A DNA stretch of 64,000 nucleotides. Source: Ottowia sp. Its GTDB lineage: Bacteria > Pseudomonadota > Gammaproteobacteria > Burkholderiales > Burkholderiaceae_C. Below, one piece after another: positions 20,760-30,740 of the stretch (positions are counted from its first letter, which is position 1; each line of letters starts with the position of its first letter). A program made the position numbers and the translations under genes. The DNA lies in contig NZ_JADJCO010000005.1 in NCBI RefSeq assembly GCF_016703145.1, positions 620,001 through 684,000 of the forward strand, read 5' to 3'. The notes beneath the pieces are model-generated. The model was given only the letters and a program-made list of their open reading frames with translations, had not been told where the DNA came from and did no database searches.

Positions 20760-23018
20760 ATGATCACCCCCGCGGCACCCCCCTGGTGGAGCGGCGCGCG
20801 CCGCCGCGCGCTGCTGCGCGCGCTGCTCAGCGCCCACGTGCTCAACGGCGCCTCGGTCGCGGTCGGCATGTTCCTGGTCACCACGCTGGTGCACGCCGGC
20901 TGGGGCGCCGAGGCGGCGGCCAACGCCACGGTCGGCGTCATCACGGCGCTGGTGACCGACGTGGTGCGCCCACGCCGCGGCAAGCTGGCGCACCTCCTGG
21001 CCGCGCCGCTGGTCGGCGTGCCCCTGTTCGGGGCCGTGCAGTTGCTGCGCGGGCACCCCATCGAGCTGGGCCTGCTGCTGGTGCCCGCCACCTTCGTCGC
21101 TTTCCTCGGCATGGCCTGGGGCAAGCGCGGCATGCCGGTGGCGGTCGCCGTGATGATGGCCATGCTGTTCGCGCTGTCGCCGCACCCGCCCAGCGGGCCG
21201 CCGGAGGCCCTGGCGCGCACGCTGTACTGCGCCCTCGGCGCGGCGCTGTACGTCGTCTACGCCGTGGCGGCCAACCTGGCGCTGAACGGGCGCTACCGCG
21301 CCCAGTTGCTGGCCGACCTGCTGCTGACCATGGCGGCCCTGCTGCGCACCCACGCCGACCGCGTGTCGCAGCTGGCGGCGCCCGAGCCGGGCGATGCCCG
21401 CGCCGGCCAGGTGGACGAGCTGCTCACGCGCCAGGCCGCGCTGGCCGACCAGCTCCAGGCCACGCGCGACATGGTGCTCGAATCCCCGCGCACGCCACGC
21501 CGCCAGCGGCTGGCCGGCATGCTGATGGTGGTGCTGGAGATGCGCGACCACCTGATCGCCGCCGAGCTGGACCTGGACCGCGCCGACCGCGCCCACGCGC
21601 CCGCGCTGGAGCGCATCGCCCGCATCTACCGCGCCATGGCCGTCGAGGTGGACGCCGTGGCCGACGCCCTGCTGCTGGGCCGCCGGCCGCCGCCCGCGCA
21701 CGACCACCAGGACAACCTGGCGGCGCTGCGGGAGCGCGCCGAGGCCGAGGCGCTGGACGCCCCGCAAGACGCGCAGGTGCTGGCCCAGGTTGCGCTGCTG
21801 CACAGCGTCAGCTTCCGCATCGGCCACCAGGACGACGCCGTGCGCCAGTTGACGGCGCTGGCGCGCGGCGACGCCGCGCCCGACCTGGCGGCCGTGCGCA
21901 CCAGCTGGCAACTGTTCGTCAGCCCGGCCTACTGGTCGCTGCAGCCGCTGCTGACCGTGTGGCACTGGCGGCAGCCGGCGCTGCGCCACGCCCTGCGCGC
22001 CGCGCTGGCCGTCGGCACCGGCTACGCCGTCGCCATGCTGCTGCCCTGGGGCTCGCACGACTACTGGATCCTGCTCACCATCGTCGTGGTGCTGCGCGGC
22101 AACCTGGCCCAGACGCTGGAGCGGCGCAACGCCCGCGTCGTCGGCACCCTGGTGGGCAGCCTGCTGGCCACCGGCCTGCTGGCGCTGCACCCGCCGGCGC
22201 TGGTGCTGCTGCTGGCCGTCACCGTGGGACAGGGCGTGGCCCACGCCTTCGCCGTGCGGCACTACATGACCACGGCGGTGGCCGCGTCGGTGATGGGGCT
22301 GGTGCAGGCGCACCTGCTGTACGCGGTCGGCAGCCCCACCTTCGCCCTGATCGAGCGCGTGGGCGACACGCTGCTGGGCGCCGGCATCGCCTGGGCCTTC
22401 TCCTACGTGCTGCCCTCGTGGGAGCGCGACCAGCTCGCCGGCCTGGTGCGCCGCGTCTGCCGGGCGCTGGCGCTGCACGCGCGCCATTCGCTGGCCATGG
22501 CCACGCTGGGCGACATCGCGGCCCAGCCCGAACTGGCCTGGCGCCTGGCGCGGCGCGAAGCCTACGACGCGCTGTCGGCCCTGGTGCAGGCCACCGGCCG
22601 CGCCCTGGTCGAGCCCCGGGCCGTGCGTCCGCCGCTGGCGCTGCTGGAGCAATTGCAGGGCCACGGCTACCAGTTGCTGGGCCAGCTCAGCGCCGTGCAG
22701 TCGATCCTGCTGCTGCGGCGCGAGCACCTGCGGCCGACGGACGTGGCGCAGCCGATCCACGACGCGGGGGCGTGGATCGAGGCCGCGCTGGACCTGGCCC
22801 AGCCCTGGAGCGGCCACCCGGACATCCCGGCCGCCGGCGGCGCCGAGCCGGCCCTGCCCGCCGTGCCCGAAGCCCTGCCCGACCCCTTCGTGCAGGACGC
22901 CAGCCCCTGGCTGCTGCGCCGCCTGCGGCTGGCCACCGGCCTGGCCGGCGACGTGCGCGGGGATGCGCAGCGGGTGCTGGCGGAACTGGCCGGGCCGCCC
23001 GGCGCGCCGCAGCCCTGA
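20760..23018 (+). CDS. FUSC-family inner-membrane transporter (YccS/AaeB-like)
   Basis: A 752-residue protein with two sets of transmembrane helices, about residues 20-175 and 400-540, separated by a long soluble helical region, and a cytoplasmic C-terminal tail. Both repeats show the FUSC pattern, for example HALRAALAVGTGYAVAML and WILLTIVVVLRGNLAQTLER in the second. Relatives export aromatic acids or act in envelope stress; the substrate here is unknown. ATG 20760 is preferred to an upstream ATG lying in the dispersed repeat. Confidence 0.85.
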   Translation: MITPAAPPWWSGARRRALLRALLSAHVLNGASVAVGMFLVTTLVHAGWGAEAAANATVGVITALVTDVVRPRRGKLAHLLAAPLVGVPLFGAVQLLRGHPIELGLLLVPATFVAFLGMAWGKRGMPVAVAVMMAMLFALSPHPPSGPPEALARTLYCALGAALYVVYAVAANLALNGRYRAQLLADLLLTMAALLRTHADRVSQLAAPEPGDARAGQVDELLTRQAALADQLQATRDMVLESPRTPRRQRLAGMLMVVLEMRDHLIAAELDLDRADRAHAPALERIARIYRAMAVEVDAVADALLLGRRPPPAHDHQDNLAALRERAEAEALDAPQDAQVLAQVALLHSVSFRIGHQDDAVRQLTALARGDAAPDLAAVRTSWQLFVSPAYWSLQPLLTVWHWRQPALRHALRAALAVGTGYAVAMLLPWGSHDYWILLTIVVVLRGNLAQTLERRNARVVGTLVGSLLATGLLALHPPALVLLLAVTVGQGVAHAFAVRHYMTTAVAASVMGLVQAHLLYAVGSPTFALIERVGDTLLGAGIAWAFSYVLPSWERDQLAGLVRRVCRALALHARHSLAMATLGDIAAQPELAWRLARREAYDALSALVQATGRALVEPRAVRPPLALLEQLQGHGYQLLGQLSAVQSILLLRREHLRPTDVAQPIHDAGAWIEAALDLAQPWSGHPDIPAAGGAEPALPAVPEALPDPFVQDASPWLLRRLRLATGLAGDVRGDAQRVLAELAGPPGAPQP

Positions 23019-23881
23019 ACCCGGCGCGCCTCAGCCGCACGGCAGCGGCCGGCGGATCTGCGCCGCGGCGCGAAGCCATGGTCCAGCGGGCCGACGCCCT
23101 GCCCGGTGCGCACGGCCGCGCCGGCCGCCAGCGCCTGGCGCGCGTAGCCACGCCCGGCCTCGACGGCATCACCAAGCGGCTGTCCCAGCGCCAGGTGCGC
23201 GGCGATGGCCGACGACAGCGTGCAGCCGGCGCCGTGCAGGTTGCGCGTGGCGATGCGCGCGCCCGCGAGCAGCCGCGGCGGCTGGCCGGCGATGGCCAGC
23301 ACGTCGAGCACCTCGTCGCCCGGCAGGTGGCCGCCCTTCAGCAGCACGGCGCGCGCGCCCTGCGCCAGCAGGGCCTGGGCGGCGGGCGCCATGTCGGCGG
23401 CGCGGGCGATGGGGCGGCCCAGCAGCAGCGCGGCCTCGTCCAGGTTGGGCGTCACCAGCGCGGCGCGCGGGAACAGCTCGGCCACCACGGCGGCCACCGC
23501 CGGCGGCTCGATCAGCGTGGCGCCGCTGGCCGAGACCATCACCGGGTCGAGCACCACGTGCGGCAGCGCGTGCCGGTCGATGGCCCGGGCCACCGTGCGC
23601 ACGATGTCGGGCGCGTGCAGCATGCCGACCTTGACCGCGTGCGCGCCGATGTCGCCCACCACGGCGTCGATCTGCGCGGCCAGGAAGTCCGGCGGGACGG
23701 CGTGGATGGCCGCCACGCCCACGGTGTTCTGCGCCGTCAGCGCGGTGAGGGCGCTCATGCCGAAGCAGCCCAGCGCGGCAAAGGTCTTCAGGTCGGCCTG
23801 GATGCCGGCGCCGCCGCCCGAGTCGGAACCGGCGATGGTGAGCACGCGGACGTATTCGGCGGACGGGTCGGTGGGTTTCAT
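22667..23881 (-). CDS. thiD: Hydroxymethylpyrimidine (phosphate) kinase, C-terminus altered by a likely frameshift
   Basis: The first ~270 residues are a normal ThiD: LTIAGSDSGGGAGIQADLKT, ALTAQNTVGV, VSASGATLIEP and the GAGCTLSSAIAAHLALG anion hole. It phosphorylates HMP and HMP-P for thiamine synthesis. After GPLDHGFAP (about 23070) the frame continues 404 codons in all, antisense through 352 bp of the FUSC gene, with low-complexity sequence. One added base near 23066 would give a normal end (AQIRRPLPCG) at 23031, only 12 bp from the FUSC stop. The real gene is therefore probably 23031-23881. Confidence 0.8.
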   Translation of the reverse strand: MKPTDPSAEYVRVLTIAGSDSGGGAGIQADLKTFAALGCFGMSALTALTAQNTVGVAAIHAVPPDFLAAQIDAVVGDIGAHAVKVGMLHAPDIVRTVARAIDRHALPHVVLDPVMVSASGATLIEPPAVAAVVAELFPRAALVTPNLDEAALLLGRPIARAADMAPAAQALLAQGARAVLLKGGHLPGDEVLDVLAIAGQPPRLLAGARIATRNLHGAGCTLSSAIAAHLALGQPLGDAVEAGRGYARQALAAGAAVRTGQGVGPLDHGFAPRRRSAGRCRAAEARRVQGCGAPGGPASSASTRCASPRTSPARPVASRRRRSSQGLASCTKGSGRASGTAGRAGSAPPAAGMSGWPLQGWARSSAASIHAPASWIGCATSVGRRCSRRSSRIDCTALSWPSNW

Positions 23882-23936
23882 GGTGTTTTGGCTTTCAGCC
23901 AGCGCGGGTACTTCGCCCGCAGCTATCAAATCGATA
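23875..23936 (-). repeat. Dispersed repeat, copy 8, overlapping the thiD start
   Basis: On the minus strand: TTTGATAGCT, CGGGCG, ACCCGCGCTGG, AAAGCCAAAACACC and ATGAAA. The thiD ATG (23881) is inside the repeat end. Confidence 0.6.
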
Positions 23937-25538
23937 TCAAATCGAGGGATGCGGCAGCGCCGGCACGGGCAGCGGCGGCGCGGCGCGGCCCGCCTGCATC
24001 GCGGCCTGCCATGCGGGCAGCGTGCGCGCCGGCTCGTCGCCCAGCCCGCGCACCACGCACACGCCGCTGGCGCCGCTCCGCGCGGCCAGCGTGGCTTGCG
24101 CCGGCGCCAGGATGCCACCGATGGCCACCACCGGCAGGCCGGCCATGCGCACCCACCAGGCCAGGTTGTCCAGCCCCTGCGGACGCCAGGGCATGGCCTT
24201 GGTCAGCGTGGGCCAGACCGGGCCGCAGGCGGCGTACCAGGGCCGCAGCGCGCGGGCGCGGCACAGCTCCCAGAGGCTGTGGCTGCTGATGCCCAGCGCG
24301 AGGCCGCTGGCGGCCAGCCCGGCGCGGCCGGCGTCGCCCAGGGCCAGCAGGTCTTCCTGGCCCAGGTGGACGGCGGGGGCGCCCAGCTCGGCCGCCAGGC
24401 GCCAGTGGTCGTTGACGACCAGGGTGGCGCCGGCGGCGCGGCAGATGCCGGCCGCCTGCTGGAGGGACACGCGCAGCGCGGCGTGCCACGCAGCGTCGGG
24501 CGCGTCGGGGGTCTTGATGCGCAGTTGCACCGTGCGCACGCCTGCGGCCACCACCTGGCGCACGCGCTCGGCACTGTCGACGATGGCGTAGAGGCCGATG
24601 GTTTCAAGCGGAATCGGACTCTGGCCCGCATCCACGCTGTGTGAGCAGCTATCGAAATCGAAGTGATCGCCCCACGACATGAAGGGCAGCAGACCGGCCT
24701 GCGCGCCAAAGCCAGCCCGCGCCGCCACCGGCCCGGCGCCCTGCCCCGCCGCGTAGCCGTGGCCGAGCGCGTGCGTGGTCGCCATCTTGGCCAGCACCAG
24801 CGCGTTGGCCGCCGCGAAGCCCAGCGCCAGCGCGGCGGCGGCGCTGGTGGCGAAGGTGCAGCCGGTGCCGTGGGTGTGCGGCGCGTGCAGGCGCGGCAGG
24901 GCCAGCCAGCCGTGGGCGTGCGGGGTGTCGATCCAGTCGAGCGCCCAGCCGGGGTGGCCCATGCTGTCGCCGCCGGTGACGGCCACGGCGGCGGCGCCGA
25001 GGGCGCGCAGGTGCCGGGCGAGCGTGGGAGCACCCCCTTCCGCCGCGCCCGCCAGCCGCCGCGCCTCGTTCTCGTTCGGCGTGACGAGGGTCGCGCGCGG
25101 CAGCAGCAGGTCGCGGTAGGCGGCCAGCGCGGCGGCGTCGGCGAAGGCGGCGCCGGTGCTGGCGCCCAGCACCGGGTCCACCACCAGCGCGACCGGGCCG
25201 CGCTCGCGCAGCCGGTCGATCCAGCGCGCCACCACGGCGATGTGGGGCGCGCCGCCCAGCAGGCCGGTCTTGACGGTGGCGGGCGGCAGGTCGTCGGCCA
25301 GCGCGGCCAACTGGGCGTCGAGCAGTTCGGGCGACACCGGCTGCACCTGCGTGACGGCGCGCGAGTTCTGCGCCGTCACCGCCGCCACCACCGGGCACAC
25401 GTGCACGCCGAAGGCGTCGGCCGCGCGCTGGTCGGCCGACAGCCCGGCGCCGCCGCCGGAGTCGGTGCCGGCGATGCTCCAGACGACCGGGCGCGCTCCT
25501 GATTCAGGAGCTGTCTGCGCTTTATCCACGCCGGTCAC
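23937..25538 (-). CDS. thiDE: ThiD-ThiE fusion: HMP-P kinase / thiamine-phosphate synthase
   Basis: A 533-residue fusion. Residues ~18-290 form a second ThiD-type kinase (SIAGTDSGGGAGLSADQ, VTAQNSRAVTQVQPV, HGTGCTFATSAAAALALG). Residues ~310-510 form ThiE (VRTVQLRIKTPD, LVVNDHWRLAAELGAPAVHL, the ISSHSLWEL loop, GPVWPTLTKAM and VVAIGGI). It would phosphorylate HMP-P and couple HMP-PP to the thiazole. The linker around FDSCSHSVDAGQSPIPLET is encoded by a dispersed-repeat copy. It overlaps thiG by four bases (ATGA). A separate thiD lies downstream. Confidence 0.9.
   Translation of the reverse strand: MTGVDKAQTAPESGARPVVWSIAGTDSGGGAGLSADQRAADAFGVHVCPVVAAVTAQNSRAVTQVQPVSPELLDAQLAALADDLPPATVKTGLLGGAPHIAVVARWIDRLRERGPVALVVDPVLGASTGAAFADAAALAAYRDLLLPRATLVTPNENEARRLAGAAEGGAPTLARHLRALGAAAVAVTGGDSMGHPGWALDWIDTPHAHGWLALPRLHAPHTHGTGCTFATSAAAALALGFAAANALVLAKMATTHALGHGYAAGQGAGPVAARAGFGAQAGLLPFMSWGDHFDFDSCSHSVDAGQSPIPLETIGLYAIVDSAERVRQVVAAGVRTVQLRIKTPDAPDAAWHAALRVSLQQAAGICRAAGATLVVNDHWRLAAELGAPAVHLGQEDLLALGDAGRAGLAASGLALGISSHSLWELCRARALRPWYAACGPVWPTLTKAMPWRPQGLDNLAWWVRMAGLPVVAIGGILAPAQATLAARSGASGVCVVRGLGDEPARTLPAWQAAMQAGRAAPPLPVPALPHPSI
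24601..24663 (-). repeat. Dispersed repeat, copy 9, forming the ThiD-ThiE linker
   Basis: On the minus strand: TTCGATAGCT, a degenerate middle, GCGGGCCAGAG and CCGCTTGAAAC, with standard spacing. It is read in frame and joins the two enzyme domains. Confidence 0.55.
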
Positions 25539-25559
25539 GGGGCATTTCCGATCAGAAAT
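25501..25559 (+). repeat. Dispersed repeat, copy 10, at the thiG/thiDE junction
   Basis: AGGAGCTGTCTGCGC, TTTATCCACGCCGG, GGGGCATTTCC and GATCAGAAA. It covers the overlapping stop and start of thiG and thiDE, and is more diverged than the other copies. Confidence 0.4.
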
Positions 25560-26371
25560 GGCTGGCCGGTGACGGGCGTGGTGGCGACGGCGAAGTCCTG
25601 CCGCGCCATCACGCCGGCCAGCCGCGCGGCGCGCCCCGCCTCGATGGCCTGGCGGAACGCCCCGGCCATGCGCACCGGGTCGGCGGCCTGGCTGACGGCG
25701 CTGTTCAGCAGCACGGCATCGATGCCCATCTCCAGCGCCTGCGCGGCGTGGCTGGGCGCGCCGATGCCGGCGTCGACGATCAGCGTCACGCCGGGCAGCC
25801 GCTCGCGCAGCGTGCGCAGCGCGAAGGGGTTGATGAGGCCCTGGCCGGAGCCGATGGGCGCGCCCCAGGGCATGAGCAGCGGGCAGCCGACGTCGAGCAG
25901 GCGCTGGCAGGTCACCAGGTCGTCGGTGCAGTAGGGGAAGACGGTGAAGCCCTCCTTGCCGAGCTCGCGCGCGGCGGCGACCAGCTCGAAGGGATCGGGC
26001 TGCAGCGTGTGCTCGTCGCCCACCACCTCCAGCTTGAGCCAGTCGGTGCCGTACAGCTCGCGCGCCATGTGGGCCAGTTGCACCGCCTCGCGCGCGGTGC
26101 GGCAGCCGGCGGTGTTGGGCAGCAGGCGCGCGCCCTGGGTGCGCAGGGCGGCGCGGATGATCTCGATGAAGCCGTTGTCGCCCGCCGCGCTGAGCTGGCG
26201 CTTGAGCCCCACGGTGACGATCTGCGTGCCCGACGCGGCGATGGCCTCGGCCAGCGCCTGGGGCGAGGGGTAGCCGGCGGTGCCCAGCAGGAAGCGGCTG
26301 CGCAGGACGACGTCGCCGACCTGCCAGGGGTCGGCGGGCGGGGTGGGTTCGGGAGGTACTGGAGAAGTCAT
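25535..26371 (-). CDS. thiG: Thiazole synthase
   Basis: A 278-residue TIM-barrel enzyme. It forms the thiazole phosphate from deoxyxylulose-5-phosphate, the ThiS thiocarboxylate and dehydroglycine. Signatures are RFLLGTAGYPSPQALAEAI, TVGLKRQ (Schiff-base Lys), LLPNTAGCRTAREAV, KLEVVGDEHTLQPD, LMPWGAPIGSGQG and VDAGIGAPSHA. It overlaps both its neighbours by four bases, so the operon is tightly coupled. Confidence 0.95.
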   Translation of the reverse strand: MTSPVPPEPTPPADPWQVGDVVLRSRFLLGTAGYPSPQALAEAIAASGTQIVTVGLKRQLSAAGDNGFIEIIRAALRTQGARLLPNTAGCRTAREAVQLAHMARELYGTDWLKLEVVGDEHTLQPDPFELVAAARELGKEGFTVFPYCTDDLVTCQRLLDVGCPLLMPWGAPIGSGQGLINPFALRTLRERLPGVTLIVDAGIGAPSHAAQALEMGIDAVLLNSAVSQAADPVRMAGAFRQAIEAGRAARLAGVMARQDFAVATTPVTGQPFLIGNAP

Positions 26372-26797
26372 GGTTTGATCACGAAGCCGCGCTCGACGTC
26401 GCCGTCGAAGCCGAGCGCGGCATACAGCTTGTGCGCCTCGGCGCGGCGCGCGCCGGACAGCAGCATCACCTTGCAGCAGTCGCGCGACCAGGCGAAGTCC
26501 AGCGCCTGGGCCATGACCTGGCGCGCCAGCCCCTGGCCGCGGAATTCGGGCAGCGTGACGACGTGTTCGATGAGCCCGACGGAACGTCCGCCCGACGCCA
26601 GGTTGGGGAGGGTGGCGATCATGCAGGTGGCCGCCCGCGTCGGCGACGACGCGGATGTGCGGATGGCCGGTCAGCTCGTTCCACCGCGCGGCCGCGAGGT
26701 CGGGAGCCAGCTCGGGATCGTGGGGGCGCAGTGCGCGGTACAGCCGCTGGACGCCCGCGAGGCCGCCGCCGTGGGCGAATCGGATGCACGGGTTCAT
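26368..26797 (-). pseudogene. GNAT-family N-acetyltransferase, frameshifted
   Basis: The N-terminal part (MNPCIRFAHGGGLAGVQRLY, then IRVVADAGG) and the C-terminal part (ATCMIATLPNLA, IEHVVTLPEFRGQGLARQVM with the acetyl-CoA R-x-x-G-x-G/A signature, HKLYAALGF) are in different frames. They join if one base is removed near 26635, which would give about 142 residues. The gene lies between thiS and thiG and overlaps thiG by four bases. It is not a known thiamine enzyme; an acetyltransferase passenger in the operon. Sequencing error is an alternative. Confidence 0.75.
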
Positions 26798-26806
26798 GGC
26801 CGCGCG

Positions 26807-27034
26807 TCAGCCGCCCACGATGGGCCTGAAGAACAGCACCGTTTCGCCGCTCTGCAGCACGCGCTGGGCGCGCTGGGCGCGGGCGACGAACTGGCCGTCC
26901 ACCGCGGTGCTCACGGCGTCGGGGGCGTGGCCCAGTTGATCGACCAGTTGTGCCAGCGTGGTGCCGGCGGCCAAGTCCAGGCCACGGTCTTCCAGGCGGA
27001 TGCGGATGGTGGGGGCGGCGAGGGTTGAAGTCAT
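26807..27034 (-). CDS. thiS: Sulfur-carrier protein ThiS
   Basis: A 75-residue ubiquitin-fold protein ending in the obligatory Gly-Gly (RPIVGG), with TTLAQLVDQLG and STAVDGQFVARAQRAQRVL in the middle. The C-terminal glycine is converted to a thiocarboxylate that feeds ThiG. It overlaps the thiO stop by four bases. The N-terminus is about 10 residues longer than most ThiS. Confidence 0.9.
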   Translation of the reverse strand: MTSTLAAPTIRIRLEDRGLDLAAGTTLAQLVDQLGHAPDAVSTAVDGQFVARAQRAQRVLQSGETVLFFRPIVGG

Positions 27035-28176
27035 GCGGTGCGTTCCTCTTGCGGCGGCGCGGCGGCGTGCGCCATCAGCGCCAGGCCTTCTTCCAGCAGC
27101 GCCGGCGCCAGCAACCAGCCGTGGCGGAACAGGCCGTTGATGCGCAGGCAGCGCCCGTCGCGCCGGACCAGGGCGCCATTGTCGGGCAAGGCCGGGCGCA
27201 GGTTCACGTCCAGGTGCAAGATGCGCGCCTCGGCCAGCACGGGCACCACGCTGTGCGCGGCGGCCATCAGCTCGACCGCCGTGCGCAGCGAGACGGGGGA
27301 GCGGTCCTCGCTCTCGATCTCGCTGGCGCCGACCAGCACCACGTCGCCCGGCCGGGGCACGATGTAGACGCGGTGGCGCGGGTGCAGCAGGCGCAGCGGG
27401 CGCCGCACGCCGTGGCCGGGGGCGTGCAGCCAGACCAGCTCGCCGCGCACGCCGCGCACGGGCAGGCCGGGGCGCGCGCCGAGGCCGCGCGCGTCGAGCA
27501 CCCAGTCGAAATGCCGCGCTTCGCCATCGGCCAGGCGCAGCGCGCCGCCCTCTTCCGCGATTTCCACGCGCCGGCCCCAGTGCCAGCGCGCGCGGTCGCT
27601 GCCGCTGGCGGCGGCATGCAAGGCCAGCAGCGCCTGCACGGCGTCGATCTGCGCCTCGCCGGGCAGCAGCCAGGCGTGGGCGGGGCCGCTGACGGCGGGC
27701 TCCAGCGCGCGCAGCTCGGCCGGTGCCAGCGCCCGCGCGCCCTCCGGGGGGCTCGCCGCCGTCCACGCGGGCGACGCGCAGGCGGCACGCAGGCGGTCCA
27801 GCACGCGCTGCGCGCTGCCCAGGTCGGCGCGGTGCGCCAGCATCAGGCTGCCTTGCGCGGAAAAGAACGGCTGGCCGGGCAGCGCGGCGGCGATGTCCCG
27901 CCACAGCGCGATGGAGCGCCAGCCGCGCGCGGCCAGGGCCGGCTCGGCGTTGTCCAACTCGGCGATGGGGCTGAGCATGCCGGCGGCGGTGAAACCCGCC
28001 GCCTGCGCCTGGGCATCGGCCTGCGCGGCGCTGGCGAAGCCGTCGCGAAAGCGCGGCCCGGCATCCGGGGCGGGGTCGAACACCTCGACGGCGTGCCCCT
28101 GCCGCGCCAGTTGCCACGCCGCCAGGCGGCCCAGCAGGCCGGCGCCGGCGATGCCGACGTGCAGGGACTCAGACAT
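27031..28176 (-). CDS. thiO: Glycine oxidase ThiO (FAD-dependent)
   Basis: A 381-residue DAO-family flavoenzyme. The Rossmann dinucleotide motif GIAGAGLLGRLAAWQLARQG is at residues ~8-27. Further on it has AGMLSPIAE, RGVRGELVW, YIVPRPGDVVLVGASE and LRINGLFRHGWLLAPAL. It oxidises glycine to the imine used by ThiG. It lies in the thiC-thiO-thiS-thiG order common in aerobic betaproteobacteria. Confidence 0.9.
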   Translation of the reverse strand: MSESLHVGIAGAGLLGRLAAWQLARQGHAVEVFDPAPDAGPRFRDGFASAAQADAQAQAAGFTAAGMLSPIAELDNAEPALAARGWRSIALWRDIAAALPGQPFFSAQGSLMLAHRADLGSAQRVLDRLRAACASPAWTAASPPEGARALAPAELRALEPAVSGPAHAWLLPGEAQIDAVQALLALHAAASGSDRARWHWGRRVEIAEEGGALRLADGEARHFDWVLDARGLGARPGLPVRGVRGELVWLHAPGHGVRRPLRLLHPRHRVYIVPRPGDVVLVGASEIESEDRSPVSLRTAVELMAAAHSVVPVLAEARILHLDVNLRPALPDNGALVRRDGRCLRINGLFRHGWLLAPALLEEGLALMAHAAAPPQEERTA

Positions 28177-28186
28177 GGAGTGCCAT

Positions 28187-28239
28187 CATTCTCATAGCTA
28201 TACCCGCAACATCCGCGCGGGCTGGAGGCCTATTTTCCT

Positions 28240-28244
<5 letters not shown>
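28187..28244 (+). repeat. Dispersed repeat, copy 11
   Basis: CTCATAGCT, ACCCGC, GCGCGGGCTGGAGGCC, TATTTTCCTTCAAA: the best-preserved copy, filling the thiC-thiO gap and touching the thiC stop. Confidence 0.7.
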
Positions 28245-30120
<1,876 letters not shown>

Positions 30121-30214
30121 CGGCGGGTCTCCTGGTGGGCTGGTCAACAGACTCCGGGGGCCGCCTTCGCCGCGTCGGCACCGGGGTTTGCGGTGCGCGT
30201 CGCCTTGCAGTCCT

Positions 30215-30306
30215 GCTCTTCCTTACGCCGGTGCTAACCGGATCAAGTTGACGGGTTCGGCTGACGTTCAGCCATCTCAGCACGCTTGGCGCGGGCACCC
30301 CGGAGT
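30215..30306 (-). promoter_or_regulatory. TPP (THI-box) riboswitch
   Basis: On the minus strand, 95-186 bp upstream of thiC. It contains GGGGTGCC, GCTGAGATGGC, a variable stem, ACCCGTCAACTTGATCCGG and TTAGCACCGGCGTAAGGAAG, the conserved P2/J3-2/P4/P5/P1 landmarks of the TPP aptamer. TPP binding should shut off the thiC-thiD operon. Confidence 0.92.
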
Positions 30307-30386
30307 GGCCCGCATGATAGCGCGATGACGCCGCGCGCATCGCTTCGTCGAAGACGGTAAATTTCAGCATATAATGCAAGGCTTGT

Positions 30387-30462
30387 TCCCCGATAGCTCA
30401 GTCGGTAGAGCGCCGGACTGTTAATCCGTAGGTCCCTGGTTCGAGCCCAGGTCGGGGAGCCA
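30387..30462 (+). tRNA. tRNA-Asn (GTT)
   Basis: A 76-nt cloverleaf. The acceptor TCCCCGA pairs with TCGGGGA at 30452-30458, with discriminator G and encoded CCA. The D-arm is GCTCAGTCGGTAGAGC, the anticodon loop CTGTTAA gives GTT, and the T-arm contains GGTTCGAGCCC. It sits exactly at the edge between chromosome and element, a common integration target for tyrosine recombinases. Confidence 0.96.
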
Positions 30463-30474
30463 AGAAATGCAAGG

Positions 30475-30504
30475 GTCAGCAGGTTAGCGCCTGCTGACTT
30501 TTTT
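30475..30504 (+). terminator. Intrinsic terminator after tRNA-Asn
   Basis: 9-bp perfect stem GTCAGCAGG/CCTGCTGAC, loop TTAGCG, then six T. It ends 42 bp after the tRNA. Confidence 0.85.
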
Positions 30505-30740
30505 GCTTTCTGGGCTTGGTGGCTGGTGCCAGTCTGGTGCCAGTTTTAAGGGCGATGGTCTTCCACCACTGCACCCCAGACCGACCGTTGCACTGGCGCC
30601 GCATCAGGAACGTACCGGCGCCGCAGCCTGACTCACCGAAGTCGACTCTTCTATCCGACCAATCTACGGCGCCGGACCGCTTGTTGCGCTTCTCTGCCGT
30701 TGTGGCAGACCGTATGTCAGGCAGGACGACAGCGCGACGC
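30505..30740. other. Gap between tRNA-Asn and herA; possible junction debris
   Basis: No gene is supported. It contains a direct repeat of CTGGTGCCAGT (about 30525-30546). On the minus strand there is a short open frame ending VQWWKTIALKTGTRLAPATK that could be the relic 3' end of an older gene, but no family could be recognised. This is where an attL would be sought. Confidence 0.35.

Noticed and set aside
20786..24289. 1167-codon plus-strand frame through FUSC and thiD
   Set aside because: Arg/Pro/Ala-rich shadow; FUSC and ThiD motifs are in other frames.
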